Source: a virus. From it: a stretch of 37,774 nucleotides of DNA. Below, one piece after another: positions 22,618 to 29,586 of the stretch. The stretch spans positions 1 to 37,774 of the IMG/VR virus record IMGVR_UViG_3300005466_000381. The stretch is one strand, 5' to 3'. A program made the position numbers and the translations under genes. Position 1 is the stretch's first letter, and each line of letters opens with the position of its first letter. A model generated the notes under the pieces. It searched no databases and was not told the origin of the DNA. It saw only the letters and a list, made by a program, of their open reading frames with translations.

Positions 22618-22868
22618 CAACTGCCTCCGTTTTTCCTGATGTGGGCGTACCGCTCGGGGTCAGCCGATTTCGTGAAGTAGGTCTCCTCGCGTCGGGCGAG
22701 GGCGGCTTCGATCCCGCCGAAGTTCTTCTTGGCGCACGCCTTGACGTGCCGCCGCCAGTTTTGGTGCTGCTCCATCGGAAAAGTCCTGCCGCATCCTGGG
22801 ACGGTGCAGCGCCGGACGGGGCCGGATTTCTCACGGGCGGATGGCGGAATCCAGAGAGTCAGCGTCAT
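22617..22868 (-). CDS. Small zinc-finger protein, 83 aa
   Basis: Residues 21-46 give a C2H2/C2HC-like finger (CTVPGCGRTF, then HQNWRRHVKAC). The C-terminus is helical and charged. It is one gene downstream of TerL, so it may help recognise DNA at the packaging stage. The ATG at 22868 lacks a good ribosome-binding site, and the third AT-centred palindrome lies just upstream. Confidence 0.65.
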   Translation of the reverse strand: MTLTLWIPPSAREKSGPVRRCTVPGCGRTFPMEQHQNWRRHVKACAKKNFGGIEAALARREETYFTKSADPERYAHIRKNGGS

Positions 22869-22871
22869 AAG

Positions 22872-22893
22872 GAACGAGAAGTAAATACTGTTC
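22872..22893. promoter_or_regulatory. AT-centred palindrome (site 3 of 3)
   Basis: GAAGTAAATACTGTTC lies within a GAAC/GTTC outer pair, in the 60-base gap between the TerL stop and the zinc-finger start. It resembles sites 1 and 2 but carries an AA centre and a changed right edge. Confidence 0.45.
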
Positions 22894-22928
22894 GCTCGGC
22901 AGAGTGACGCTGGGAGCGGATGGAACCG

Positions 22929-24785
22929 TCAGCGGTAGCGAGGGTCGTACCCGCCGACCCCGGACCCGTCAGCCACGAAACCTGAAGCCTGTCCCGGAAC
23001 TTGGAAGCGACCTTTCAGCGGAAGCTCGCGGGCCAGGTGTTGAGCCCCCATGTAGGCCATCAGGCAGTCGTCGTACTTGCCCGACTCCGCTTGCATCTTC
23101 CCCGCGTCGGTCTGGGTATAGGTGCGGACCTCGCCAGCCAAGACCCTAGATTTGATCCCGCTCTTTTCGATCCGGATCAACTCCTGCATCCCCGCGACGA
23201 GGATCGGCTTGGTCCGTACGTCGGTGCTGAAGCCGAGCCGCTGTTCGGTCGACTCGCTGGAAGCGCCAATCTTCTTGGAGCGGTAGACGTGCGGGTAGTG
23301 CGCATCGAGGTAGAGGAAGCGGAGGATCGGGAGACCCCACCCGCCCGTGCGCTCGACCCCGACATGGGCGTTGTTGAAGAACAAAGCGGCCAACAGAACC
23401 TCTCGGGCGAGCAGGTCCGGATCGATGCGGCTCCGGTACTCGGCGACCTGATCGCCGGTGGCGTGGTCGATGACCTCGACCGCGTGGAAGTCGGGCTCGT
23501 CCGTTTCCTCCATCTGCCCGCCGGAGGGGTCCACGAAGACGATGTACTCCCCCGCAGGAGCCGCAGGCATTCCCCGCTCATCGCGTTCCGACCAGAGTTT
23601 CCAGGGAGCGGTGGGGTTCGAGACTCCGGGCAGCCTGGGCGTCCACAGGGCTCCCGTCGGAATCTGGACCGTTGCGCCAGCACGGGAAGAGACTTCCGTC
23701 CGCTCACCAGCGGGTTTGAGATCGCCGATCAGCGGGCCCGGGTTCGCCTCGGTTGGGGCCTTCGGGTCGCTCAGGTCGACCGTGACGAGGAGTTGCGCCA
23801 CCTTGTAGGGATCGAAGACCTTCTTGCCGGTTGAGATGAAGGCCTCTTCGGGCGTGGACGGGAACTCCTGGTGGAAGATCCGCAGATCGCCGCCGCATTT
23901 GTTGGCGATGACGTAGCGTCGCCAGTTGAGCTGCTCGAGGCCGAGCCCGAAGTTCGTGACCAGATCGGGCTCTTCCTCGGCGTAGGGATTGGTCGAGTCT
24001 CCTACGGCAAACCGCTCCCTCTCCAGTTCATTCAGGAAGGGACGCCGGTATTCGTCCTCCTTCCACCACGGCCAGAAGAAGGCCAGATAGTCGTTGCGGC
24101 CCTCTTCGGCGTCGACCCAGATGTCGTTGAACTCGTTGAGGCCGTTGGCCGTCGACTCCAGCACTATCAAGCTCTCTGGGTCGTCCGGCACCGCCGCCAT
24201 CAAGGCCGTGAGCTTGAGCATGATTTGAGGCCAGAAAGCCACCTCAGAGCCGTGGACAAGGCGGTAGGTACCACCGCGCCCGGCCTGGAACTCGCCCGCC
24301 GTATCCACGAAGTAGCGCGAGTCCGGGAAGGCATCGCCGCTAGTCCACAGTCCGTCGCCAGCGAAATGCAGAAACCGTTGTCGCCGATGCTGCCCCAGCG
24401 CAGGCTTAAGCTCGGGGTCTTCGGGGAGATTCGCGTAGATAGTCTCGGCCATCCGGTAGAGCTTGGCCCCGGTCTCGCGGTCGTGGGCGACCGTCAACGC
24501 GTCGAACCGCTCCCGCAACGTGCAGCGGTGGATCGCCTTGGCCTGGGTCCAGGTTGACATCCCTACCTGGCGAGCCTTCAGGTTCAGCGCCCGCATCGGC
24601 TTCCCCGCGGCCCGCTGCGCCTCCAACTGCCAATCGAACTCCAGTTGCCCCCGTTTGCCGATGAGCCGGATCTTCCGACCCGTCTTGTCGATGATGAAGG
24701 CGAAGTTTTCGGCCCAGAACGGCGTGTCCTCCTTCACCCGCTTTCGCAGGGCGTCGGCGTCAACGGAGGCGGTCGCGGGTCCCAA
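22929..24785 (-). CDS. terL: Terminase large subunit
   Basis: Motor and nuclease that packages DNA into the head, 618 residues. Residues 70-78 (KARQVGMST) are the Walker A-like loop. LIVLE at 206-210 ends in the Walker B Glu and is followed by the coupling motif STANG. The nuclease domain shows VFVDPSGG (Asp419), VGVERTGG (Glu478) and KYDDCLMAY (Asp572/573), the usual metal-binding acids. The start is TTG at 24785 with no clear ribosome-binding site; the frame stays open upstream without ATG or GTG. It begins the late operon after a non-coding region carrying tandem repeats and a palindrome. Confidence 0.92.
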   Translation of the reverse strand: MGPATASVDADALRKRVKEDTPFWAENFAFIIDKTGRKIRLIGKRGQLEFDWQLEAQRAAGKPMRALNLKARQVGMSTWTQAKAIHRCTLRERFDALTVAHDRETGAKLYRMAETIYANLPEDPELKPALGQHRRQRFLHFAGDGLWTSGDAFPDSRYFVDTAGEFQAGRGGTYRLVHGSEVAFWPQIMLKLTALMAAVPDDPESLIVLESTANGLNEFNDIWVDAEEGRNDYLAFFWPWWKEDEYRRPFLNELERERFAVGDSTNPYAEEEPDLVTNFGLGLEQLNWRRYVIANKCGGDLRIFHQEFPSTPEEAFISTGKKVFDPYKVAQLLVTVDLSDPKAPTEANPGPLIGDLKPAGERTEVSSRAGATVQIPTGALWTPRLPGVSNPTAPWKLWSERDERGMPAAPAGEYIVFVDPSGGQMEETDEPDFHAVEVIDHATGDQVAEYRSRIDPDLLAREVLLAALFFNNAHVGVERTGGWGLPILRFLYLDAHYPHVYRSKKIGASSESTEQRLGFSTDVRTKPILVAGMQELIRIEKSGIKSRVLAGEVRTYTQTDAGKMQAESGKYDDCLMAYMGAQHLARELPLKGRFQVPGQASGFVADGSGVGGYDPRYR

Positions 24786-24846
24786 GGCCGCCGGAGTTTG
24801 GCTGGGTAAGCGGATGGAGACTGGGGCGCGTCCGAGCAGATGTGCC

Positions 24847-24874
24847 GTGTTATGAAACGGGTGTTATAAAACGC
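24847..24874. promoter_or_regulatory. Two tandem 14-bp repeats upstream of terminase
   Basis: GTGTTATGAAACGG is followed directly by GTGTTATAAAACGC (12 of 14 the same). The unit is AT-rich against GC-rich surroundings. On the minus strand each carries a -10-like CATAAC or TATAAC, suitable for the terminase operon. The plus strand carries TATAAA, suitable for a rightward transcript. No good -35 is visible for either. Confidence 0.45.
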
Positions 24875-24912
24875 GGCTTCGCTCCGAGCGCACTGGCCCC
24901 TTAACCGACCCT

Positions 24913-24925
24913 CCGAAAATTTCGG
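24913..24925. promoter_or_regulatory. 13-bp palindrome CCGAAA-A-TTTCGG
   Basis: A perfect six-base inverted repeat around one A, about 40 bases from the tandem repeats and 130 bases upstream of TerL. It is a plausible operator; its partner protein is unknown. Confidence 0.35.
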
Positions 24926-24935
24926 CACCGTCTCT

Positions 24936-25114
24936 CCCTCTGCGCTTTGCGACGCAGATGATTCCAGCCCCTTTAACGGGCGAAGCGGCGCTCGGATTCG
25001 GCGACAAGCGGGTCAACCGGGAGCGTCCGCAGGGAGACCGTAAGATCCTCCCTGACTCGACAAAGCGGCGCCAACTTAAAGCGGCTTCCGGATGGAAATC
25101 CGGGGCCGCTTTTT
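24936..25114 (+). ncRNA. Candidate structured RNA ending in an intrinsic terminator
   Basis: The region between TerL and the membrane peptide has no convincing gene, yet on the plus strand it holds ordered hairpins. TCTGCG/CGCAGA lies at 24939-24958, CAGGGAG/CTCCCTG with an 11-base loop at 25030-25054, and the clear terminator at 25078-25114. AAGCGGC recurs three times. A terminator with a U-run implies a rightward transcript, and nothing upstream on that strand codes for protein. It may be a phage small RNA, or part of the packaging (cos/pac) region. Start and existence are unproven, and it is not a tRNA. Confidence 0.35.
25078..25114 (+). terminator. Rho-independent terminator
   Basis: AAAGCGGC...GCCGCTTT and CCGGAT...ATCCGG form a long stem around GGAA (one small bulge), followed by TTTTT on the plus strand. 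This is the best canonical terminator in the window. The opposite strand has only TTT after the stem, so it could act weakly leftward. Confidence 0.85.
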
Positions 25115-25140
25115 GTATGGGGCGGTAGGCTCTGGGCGGG

Positions 25141-25335
25141 ATGACTCGGGCAGCCGCGTGGGCACTGGTGGTAGCTCTACTGATCTGCGCTGTCGCAGGT
25201 CTGTGGATCGGCAGCGAACTGCACTACGGCAACTGCCTCGCAGCGCACCGCCCGCTATCCGGAGACCCCGCCGTAGAAGCGTTCGGCGCTGAGCCCGCAA
25301 CGGGCAAGGACAGTTGCTCCCGCTGGCCCTTCTAA
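25141..25335 (+). CDS. Small secreted or membrane protein, 64 aa
   Basis: ATG at 25141, preceded by a weak G-rich site. Residues 4-24 are a clear membrane helix or signal anchor (AAAWALVVALLICAVAGLWIG). The remainder is polar with two Cys (YGNCLAAHR and KDSCSRWPF) that could form a disulphide outside the membrane. It is rightward, against the local trend, and its TAA overlaps the stop of the convergent HNH frame. No family is recognised; an exclusion or envelope role is speculative. Confidence 0.5.
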   Translation: MTRAAAWALVVALLICAVAGLWIGSELHYGNCLAAHRPLSGDPAVEAFGAEPATGKDSCSRWPF

Positions 25336-25680
25336 GCGTCCGCCAGCTCCGTCGGCATCGAATCGCCCTTGGCCTGGTTGCAAGAACGGCACATCGTTTG
25401 CAGGTTCTCAAAGCTGGTCGGCCCACCCTTGGACCGCGGAATGGTGGTCTAGGGTCAGTTCATCGCCCGAGCCACACGCGACGCACCGATGTGCGTCGCG
25501 CTCGTGGACTCGCTCTCGAAGGCCCCGTTGCCGGTCGATCCGCGCATGGAGCTTCTCAAGGTAGCGCTGTGAGCCGGTTTTCCGCGGCACCACTTTCGCA
25601 GGCCTGATCGCCCCGCCGCAGTCGCAGATTGCAATGGCGGTATTGAGCGCCAGTCGCCCGCAGCGCGTGCAGGAGTTCAA
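25332..25680 (-). CDS. HNH endonuclease with apparent one-base frameshift
   Basis: TTG at 25680 forms a TTGA overlap with the ribbon-helix-helix gene. The first frame gives CTRCGRL, CDCGG, RDAHRCVACGSGDELTLDHH and then wrong sequence to a stop at 25408. The next frame resumes exactly with IPRSKGGPTSFENLQTMCRSCNQAKG and ends at 25332. Together they make a normal HNH nuclease with a zinc-ribbon N-terminus. One extra C near 25443-25447, right after the first HNH His, breaks it. It is a real mutation, a sequencing error or, less likely, programmed frameshifting. HNH genes near terminase often assist packaging. Confidence 0.75.
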
Positions 25681-25976
25681 CCCCGCTCCCGCGCCATTTC
25701 CCGCCGAGCCAGGATTTCAGCCGACCGCCGCGGCATACGCTGCGCGTGCCGCTCAACCAGAGCAGCGAAGTCGCCGGGTGCCCGAGCTGCCGACTTCTCG
25801 AACTGACGGTCGAGAGCCGCTCGCTCGGCAATCTCAGGACCCGCCCCGCCAAGGGCTCGCCGCCGGATGTAGTCGCTCATCTGTCGCGAACCGCCGGCCC
25901 GCTCTCGGATCAGCGCCTTCTCGGCAGGGGTGACCCGCAGGAGAATGCGATCGGTCCGGCTGGCCTTGGAGGTCAC
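25677..25976 (-). CDS. Ribbon-helix-helix (Arc/MobC-like) DNA-binding protein, 99 aa
   Basis: Residues 8-42 (TDRILLRVTPAEKALIRERAGG, then SDYIRRRALGG) have the beta-strand plus two-helix pattern of ribbon-helix-helix proteins, seen in MobC-type and repressor-like families. The C-terminal half is helical and basic. The start is a GTG at 25976 without a ribosome-binding site, possibly coupled by GTGA to an uncertain upstream frame. It probably controls local promoters or binds DNA beside the HNH enzyme. Being next to the terminase genes, a packaging-site role is also possible. Confidence 0.65.
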   Translation of the reverse strand: MTSKASRTDRILLRVTPAEKALIRERAGGSRQMSDYIRRRALGGAGPEIAERAALDRQFEKSAARAPGDFAALVERHAQRMPRRSAEILARREMARERG

Positions 25977-26242
25977 GGTTGAGCGACGGTAGCGGTGGGG
26001 GAGGATGTACGTACAGATTCAGGGGTGGCAACTGCGGATGCGTGGATGGGAGAGGTATGGATGTTGCGCCGACTGGGTTCCCTTCGCTGCGAGGGGGTGG
26101 CCCGGGGGGCCGATCCAGGCACGAATCCGATGGTGAGGATGGGATTGAATGAAGCCGCATTGCTACTTGTAGAGCCGAATGCGCCGCCGCTTGCGTCCGG
26201 CAATGCGTCCGGCTTGGTGGTGCTCGCTGCTGGCCGAGCTAG
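25977..26242. other. 266-bp region without a confident gene
   Basis: Two open frames cover it. One is leftward, 25973-26203 (Ser/Thr/Pro-rich, TTG start, GTGA overlap at its end). The other is rightward, 25995-26246 (GTG start, stop overlapping the next gene's stop). Neither has convincing composition or a good start. A ten-base palindrome, TGTACGTACA, lies at 26005-26014 and may be a control site for the ribbon-helix-helix gene. Confidence 0.4.
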
Positions 26243-26455
26243 CTAGTCGTTGGTGGTGCGCGTGCTCGGCGTAGACGGATGGACGGGGCACGGGTTGAAG
26301 CAGGTGCAGTCGTCGCCTTGGTTGCCGACGTCGCACTGCCAGCACTTGTCGTTGCAGTTGCAGCGCTGTGGCGCGCGACCAAGGATCGCCTCGTCGCGCC
26401 GATTTAGCGCAGCGTCTAGTTGCGCGTCGACCTCTAGTCCTAGATCGCCCTTCAT
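26243..26455 (-). CDS. Small Cys-rich protein, 70 aa
   Basis: ATG at 26455 overlaps the preceding stop (ATGA). The first half is helical and acidic (LGLEVDAQLDAALNRRDEAIL). The second packs six Cys and one His (RCNCNDKCWQCDVG, DDCTCFNPCPVH), which should bind zinc or a metal cluster. No enzyme motif is seen. It lies in the gene cluster between TerS-like and HNH genes. The longer frame to 26638 reads through the neighbour and is not used. Confidence 0.6.
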   Translation of the reverse strand: MKGDLGLEVDAQLDAALNRRDEAILGRAPQRCNCNDKCWQCDVGNQGDDCTCFNPCPVHPSTPSTRTTND

Positions 26456-26670
26456 GCTCGGGCGCTCCGCTCCAGGATCGGTCCGGCCGTAATGGCTTGC
26501 GAAGCGATGGTTGCAGCCGATATCGGTTGCACGGTGATCGGCACGGCGAACTCTCCGAACATGCGAATGATCCGTGATCTCAGGGGCGTCTTGTCGGCCC
26601 GTTCGAGCACGTATCCGCCCGACCAGTTGTCTTGCCACTTCGAGATCTTGATCCCGAACATGCTGCTCAT
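26452..26670 (-). CDS. Hypothetical protein, 72 aa
   Basis: The N-terminal part (MSSMFGIKISKWQDNWSGGYVLERADKT) looks folded. The second half is hydrophobic Ile/Ala/Thr-rich (AVPITVQPISAATIASQAITAG) without a clear membrane helix. Coupled to the Cys-rich gene below and two bases from the gene above. Function unknown. Confidence 0.5.
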   Translation of the reverse strand: MSSMFGIKISKWQDNWSGGYVLERADKTPLRSRIIRMFGEFAVPITVQPISAATIASQAITAGPILERSARA

Positions 26671-26671
26671 C

Positions 26672-26806
26672 CTACGCTCCCCACGTTAACTCGGGCTCCT
26701 GTAGCTCCCGCCCGTCGAGGGAGTGATGAACGTAGAGCCAGGCTTCGTTGACGATTTCGATGCCCGGCATGCAGATGCAGTCCTCGCTCTCCTCATGCTC
26801 GATCAT
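26672..26806 (-). CDS. Small acidic Cys protein, 44 aa
   Basis: ATG at 26806 is preferred because AGGAC lies five bases upstream and it starts after the TerS-like stop. A GTG at 26866 would overlap that gene by 46 bases. The pattern MIEHEESEDCICMPG then WLYVHHSLDGRE is a familiar type of very small actinophage protein with a CxC and a HH pair that may bind metal. Function is not known. Confidence 0.6.
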   Translation of the reverse strand: MIEHEESEDCICMPGIEIVNEAWLYVHHSLDGRELQEPELTWGA

Positions 26807-26820
26807 GTCGTCCTGCGGGA

Positions 26821-27477
26821 TTACATGCGCTTCGTCGCTATCGCCGACAGATATTTGCCCTGCCACTCGTCGAACTCCTCTTTGCTCATCGCGTCCCTCT
26901 CGATGTCCGTGGGTTCTTGGCTCTGTTTATTGGGTTTCGGGCTCCTGGCCTCTTCAAGATGTCCCTCGGAATGTCCGCTCCCGTCGCCTTCGGCCATCAC
27001 CAGCGCGTCGATGGCCGACTTCGGCTTGTCGTCACTAACCGGCGCTTTGCCCCGCCGCTTCCCCCTGCCCTTCCGCTTCTCGGCGATTTCCTGCCGCCTC
27101 TCCATGTCGTCAAGGGTGGCGTAGTGCTGGCGTAGAGCCGTGGACTGCTTGGCTGAGATGCGGCCGTTCGGGAGCCCCTCGAGGTGGGCGATCTCCCGTG
27201 CCAGGACATTGAGCGCCCGCTGTTTGACCCGGTTGATCGAGTCGACGGTCAGCTCCTCGTCCTCGGGCTCCTTGCGCGGCCCGTGCTTGGCCTTGTGCTC
27301 GGCCACGTATTCGGCCACTCGGCGTTCGGTGATGCCGATCGGCTGGGGCTTTCCTTCCTTGTCGATCAGCCCGGCCGTTCCATCGTTGAAACGGCGCGTT
27401 ATCTCAGGGACGCTGAGGCCTTCGAGGTAGAGGGCGACTGCGACCTCTCGGGCTTTCTTCGGGTAGCGCTTAGGCAT
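26821..27477 (-). CDS. Probable terminase small subunit (HTH protein), 218 aa
   Basis: Residues 5-35 (YPKKAREVAVALYLEGLSVPEITRRFNDG) form a helix-turn-helix suitable for binding the packaging site. A basic coiled coil follows (residues 70-135), and a Lys/Arg-rich segment (EKRKGRGKRRGKAP) precedes a disordered acidic tail. HTH plus oligomerising helix is the plan of many small terminases. The gene lies upstream of TerL on the same strand, but four genes and a non-coding region separate them. The ATG overlaps the stop of the 42-residue membrane gene by eight bases. A general DNA-binding regulator is the alternative. Confidence 0.55.
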   Translation of the reverse strand: MPKRYPKKAREVAVALYLEGLSVPEITRRFNDGTAGLIDKEGKPQPIGITERRVAEYVAEHKAKHGPRKEPEDEELTVDSINRVKQRALNVLAREIAHLEGLPNGRISAKQSTALRQHYATLDDMERRQEIAEKRKGRGKRRGKAPVSDDKPKSAIDALVMAEGDGSGHSEGHLEEARSPKPNKQSQEPTDIERDAMSKEEFDEWQGKYLSAIATKRM

Positions 27478-27598
27478 TGAACGCGGATACCGCCGCCGCC
27501 AACAAGAGCCCGACTAAGCCCCACGCCATCACACCGAACGCGAACCAGTCCCACCAGTAGAGCCTTTGACTTCTGTGCCATGCCCTGAGCCCGTTCAT
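27470..27598 (-). CDS. Single-helix membrane protein, 42 aa
   Basis: ATG at 27598 follows AAAGGAGA by about eleven bases. An aromatic and basic N-terminus (MNGLRAWHRSQRLYWWDWF) leads into one membrane helix (FGVMAWGLVGLLLAAAVSAF). Its stop overlaps the TerS-like ATG by eight bases. It may be a small membrane protein such as an antiholin or exclusion factor. It heads the cluster after a hairpin. Confidence 0.6.
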   Translation of the reverse strand: MNGLRAWHRSQRLYWWDWFAFGVMAWGLVGLLLAAAVSAFNA

Positions 27599-27641
27599 TG
27601 GCGCTGATTCTCTCCTTTGCGGTGGATGGAGCGGAAGAGGT

Positions 27642-27681
27642 GCGGAACGGGCCTCAGCGCGGGAATGCTTTGCCGTTCCGC
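27642..27681. terminator. Inverted repeat at the early/late boundary
   Basis: GCGGAACGG pairs with CCGTTCCGC across 22 bases. It lies between the last early-arm gene (stop 27698) and the 42-residue gene. It has no T-run, so it may be a terminator, an attenuator or an operator. Confidence 0.4.
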
Positions 27682-27697
27682 TGGGGATGCGATGTAC

Positions 27698-27877
27698 CTA
27701 CGCTTCGAGGAGGCTGAGAGCGCGGGTGTTTGACTCAATTGCGGTGGCAATCGACTCGCAGTTGGTAGCGCCACACCGAAGGGCTTCCCTCTGAAGTTCG
27801 GCTATCACCGCGCGCTGCTTCTCGGCGAGTTTGCTCTTGGTCGGTGCTGGATCGGGGGTCTCCGTGCTTGAGGTCAT
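27698..27877 (-). CDS. Small helical protein, 59 aa
   Basis: ATG at 27877 follows AAAGGAACAG and overlaps the previous stop (ATGA). A Ser/Thr/Pro-rich start is followed by amphipathic helices (LAEKQRAVIAELQREAL, then CESIATAIESNTRALSLLEA). Function unknown; the last gene of the early arm. Confidence 0.6.
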   Translation of the reverse strand: MTSSTETPDPAPTKSKLAEKQRAVIAELQREALRCGATNCESIATAIESNTRALSLLEA

Positions 27878-28425
27878 TTCTGTTCCTTTCGTGGTGATTT
27901 GCCTTGCAAGTTCGATTGGATTCGCTGGATCAGCCAGGCTTTCCACCTCTCCGAGTCAGCTCCCCCGTAGACCCGCAGGGCGAAGTTTTCGGCTTTGGCC
28001 TTGGAGCGGCAGATCAGCTCCCAGTCGTCGTAGGCCATGAGGTTGCCGTTCTTCATGCGCTTGGTGTTCGGGTCGTAAGCCGCGCCGGCGATTGCCTTGA
28101 GCAGCTTCATCAGCCCGCCGCGTTCCTTCAGCCTCGGAAGGGCCTGGTGGAACTCCTCCGCGCCGAACTTGACGCCGGGATACCAGCAGGCAAGCCGCCA
28201 CCATTCGTGTGCAGCTTGTGCCTCAGCCCAGAGCTTGTGCTTCTTCGCCTCGGCCTCTCGGTTGGCGGTCAGGGTGGTCAGGCGCGCTTTGAGCCGCCGG
28301 ATCTCGTTCTCGTAGGTGGCCAGGTAGTCGTCCAACGGGCCGATGTGCTCGCCCGTCTCGGTGTCGATCACGATCAGCCGGGGGCTCTTCGACGTGACTA
28401 GGTGGAGCCTGCGCTGGGCGTTCAT
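27874..28425 (-). CDS. Hypothetical protein with coiled coil, 183 aa
   Basis: Starts with ATGA overlap. N-terminal strands (LHLVTSKSPRLIVIDTETGEHIG) lead to a coiled coil (YENEIRRLKARLTTLTANREAEAKKHKLW). A globular helical domain with several Trp follows (EWWRLACWYPGVKFGAEEFHQAL; DDWELICRSKA; ERWKAWLIQRIQ). The last half resembles conserved phage proteins of unknown function near replication genes. A replication accessory role is possible but not shown. Confidence 0.6.
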   Translation of the reverse strand: MNAQRRLHLVTSKSPRLIVIDTETGEHIGPLDDYLATYENEIRRLKARLTTLTANREAEAKKHKLWAEAQAAHEWWRLACWYPGVKFGAEEFHQALPRLKERGGLMKLLKAIAGAAYDPNTKRMKNGNLMAYDDWELICRSKAKAENFALRVYGGADSERWKAWLIQRIQSNLQGKSPRKEQK

Positions 28426-28826
28426 ACGCGAACTCGATCCAGTCCCGGCGCATTTCGAGGGTCGAGCAGATCCAGTTGATCCGCAGGTGGCTTCGGGCCG
28501 CGCCGCGGCTTGTCGTAGGGCTCGTCATAGCCCTTGTACTCGGGGCATTCCCCGTTCCACTCATCTGGCCTGACCAATTGACCCTTCGGTCCAGCCTCAA
28601 GGAAGCCGCCCCGCAATGCGGTCTTCGCGAGGATCGTGCCATCGCCGATCGATGCCCTGGTAAGCGCCACCTCAATCGGGCACCCGTGGCGAGAGCTTTC
28701 AGCGTTCGGGTTGTAGTGGCGACATCCGCGGTGGCCGCGGTGGCAGTTGCCGCCCAGCCACATGCGGAATTCTTCGCTGTTCGAGAAGGGCTGGAACGGA
28801 TCGTGTGGCTGAAAGCTCTCGCTCAC
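28422..28826 (-). CDS. Cys/His-rich phage protein, 134 aa
   Basis: The N-terminal half has WLGGNCHRGHRGCRHYNPNAESSRHGCPIE, with three Cys and four His spaced as metal ligands, and a further Cys in NGECPEYKGY. The C-terminus is Pro/Lys-rich. This pattern is seen in actinophage proteins of unknown function located near primase. Both ends overlap neighbours by ATGA. It is likely a zinc or iron-sulphur protein; role unknown. Confidence 0.6.
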   Translation of the reverse strand: MSESFQPHDPFQPFSNSEEFRMWLGGNCHRGHRGCRHYNPNAESSRHGCPIEVALTRASIGDGTILAKTALRGGFLEAGPKGQLVRPDEWNGECPEYKGYDEPYDKPRRGPKPPADQLDLLDPRNAPGLDRVRV

Positions 28827-29425
28827 GCCGCCGCTCTTCTCTCGTAGAGATCGTGGACTTTGTACTTCGCCCTGACGGCTCGGTTGAAGACATGCTCGGC
28901 CTCTGCGGCGTCGATCAGCGCTCGATACGCCTGCTTTCCGAGCTGCTGCAGGATCGCTCGGGTATCGGCTCCCCTTGGAAGTGCGAGACGCTTGGCGTGG
29001 GGGAGATCCTCTGCGACCGCCTCGCCCAACTTGTCACCAGCGCTGTCGCCGTCGAAGCTCAAGTAGACCCGCTCAAAATCCTCGGCGATGCGCTTCCATT
29101 CGCTCTTCCAGCTCGACGCTCCGGGGATGCCGATCGCCACGATGTTGGGCCAAGCGAGTCGGAGCGCAAGGGTGTCCGACTCGCCCTCGGTCACGACAAG
29201 AGCATCGCCGTCGGCCTCTAGCTGCTCCAGGCCGTAGGGGATCTGACCTTTGCCCTGGCCTCCGAGCCACCATGAACAGCCGTCAGGCGCGAAGTGCTTT
29301 GCTCTGAACAGGGTTCCGTCGCGCTTGTAGTAGGGCAGCCAAATTGACCCGTCCGAGTTCTGCTTGATCCCGAACTGCTCAAGCTGCCAGAGGGAGAAGC
29401 CTTTCCAGATACCGCTTCGCGTCAT
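28823..29425 (-). CDS. DNA primase-like TOPRIM protein, 200 aa
   Basis: Residues 75-150 form a TOPRIM domain: VVTEGESDTLAL has the conserved Glu80, and YLSFDGDSAGDKL has the Asp125-x-Asp127 metal pair. The N-terminal 70 residues (IWLPYYKRDGTLFRAKHF) match the region before TOPRIM in phage primases. The zinc-binding and helicase domains are absent; small zinc proteins next door may provide the former. It is the main replication gene seen here. Coupled to both neighbours by ATGA. Confidence 0.82.
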   Translation of the reverse strand: MTRSGIWKGFSLWQLEQFGIKQNSDGSIWLPYYKRDGTLFRAKHFAPDGCSWWLGGQGKGQIPYGLEQLEADGDALVVTEGESDTLALRLAWPNIVAIGIPGASSWKSEWKRIAEDFERVYLSFDGDSAGDKLGEAVAEDLPHAKRLALPRGADTRAILQQLGKQAYRALIDAAEAEHVFNRAVRAKYKVHDLYERRAAA

Positions 29426-29586
29426 CGGCGGCGCCGCCTCCTTCTACGCCCCGATGGCTCACGCCGGTAATCCCTTTGGGGACCGGAGTAGATGATGCGC
29501 GGGACGGGCTCGCAGGCGGCGTCCGTATCCCCCATCCAGTTCCACACCGTGATCCGACGTTTTGGGTCGAGCACTCCCGCCCTCAT
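29422..29586 (-). CDS. Small basic protein, 54 aa
   Basis: Joined by ATGA overlaps to the zinc-finger gene above and the primase below. The first part (VLDPKRRITVWNWMGDTDAAC) looks folded, and the end is an Arg run (GRRRRRRRR) likely to bind nucleic acid. No family is recognised. Exact double coupling supports that it is translated. Confidence 0.6.
   Translation of the reverse strand: MRAGVLDPKRRITVWNWMGDTDAACEPVPRIIYSGPQRDYRREPSGRRRRRRRR

Noticed and set aside
24734-24928. 64-codon minus frame overlapping the TerL start
   Set aside because: It runs into TerL, has Pro/Arg-rich composition in the overlap and resembles nothing; it is probably a by-product.
24930-25115. tRNA or tmRNA in the terminator-ended region
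   Set aside because: No cloverleaf, T-arm consensus or CCA end could be built by eye.
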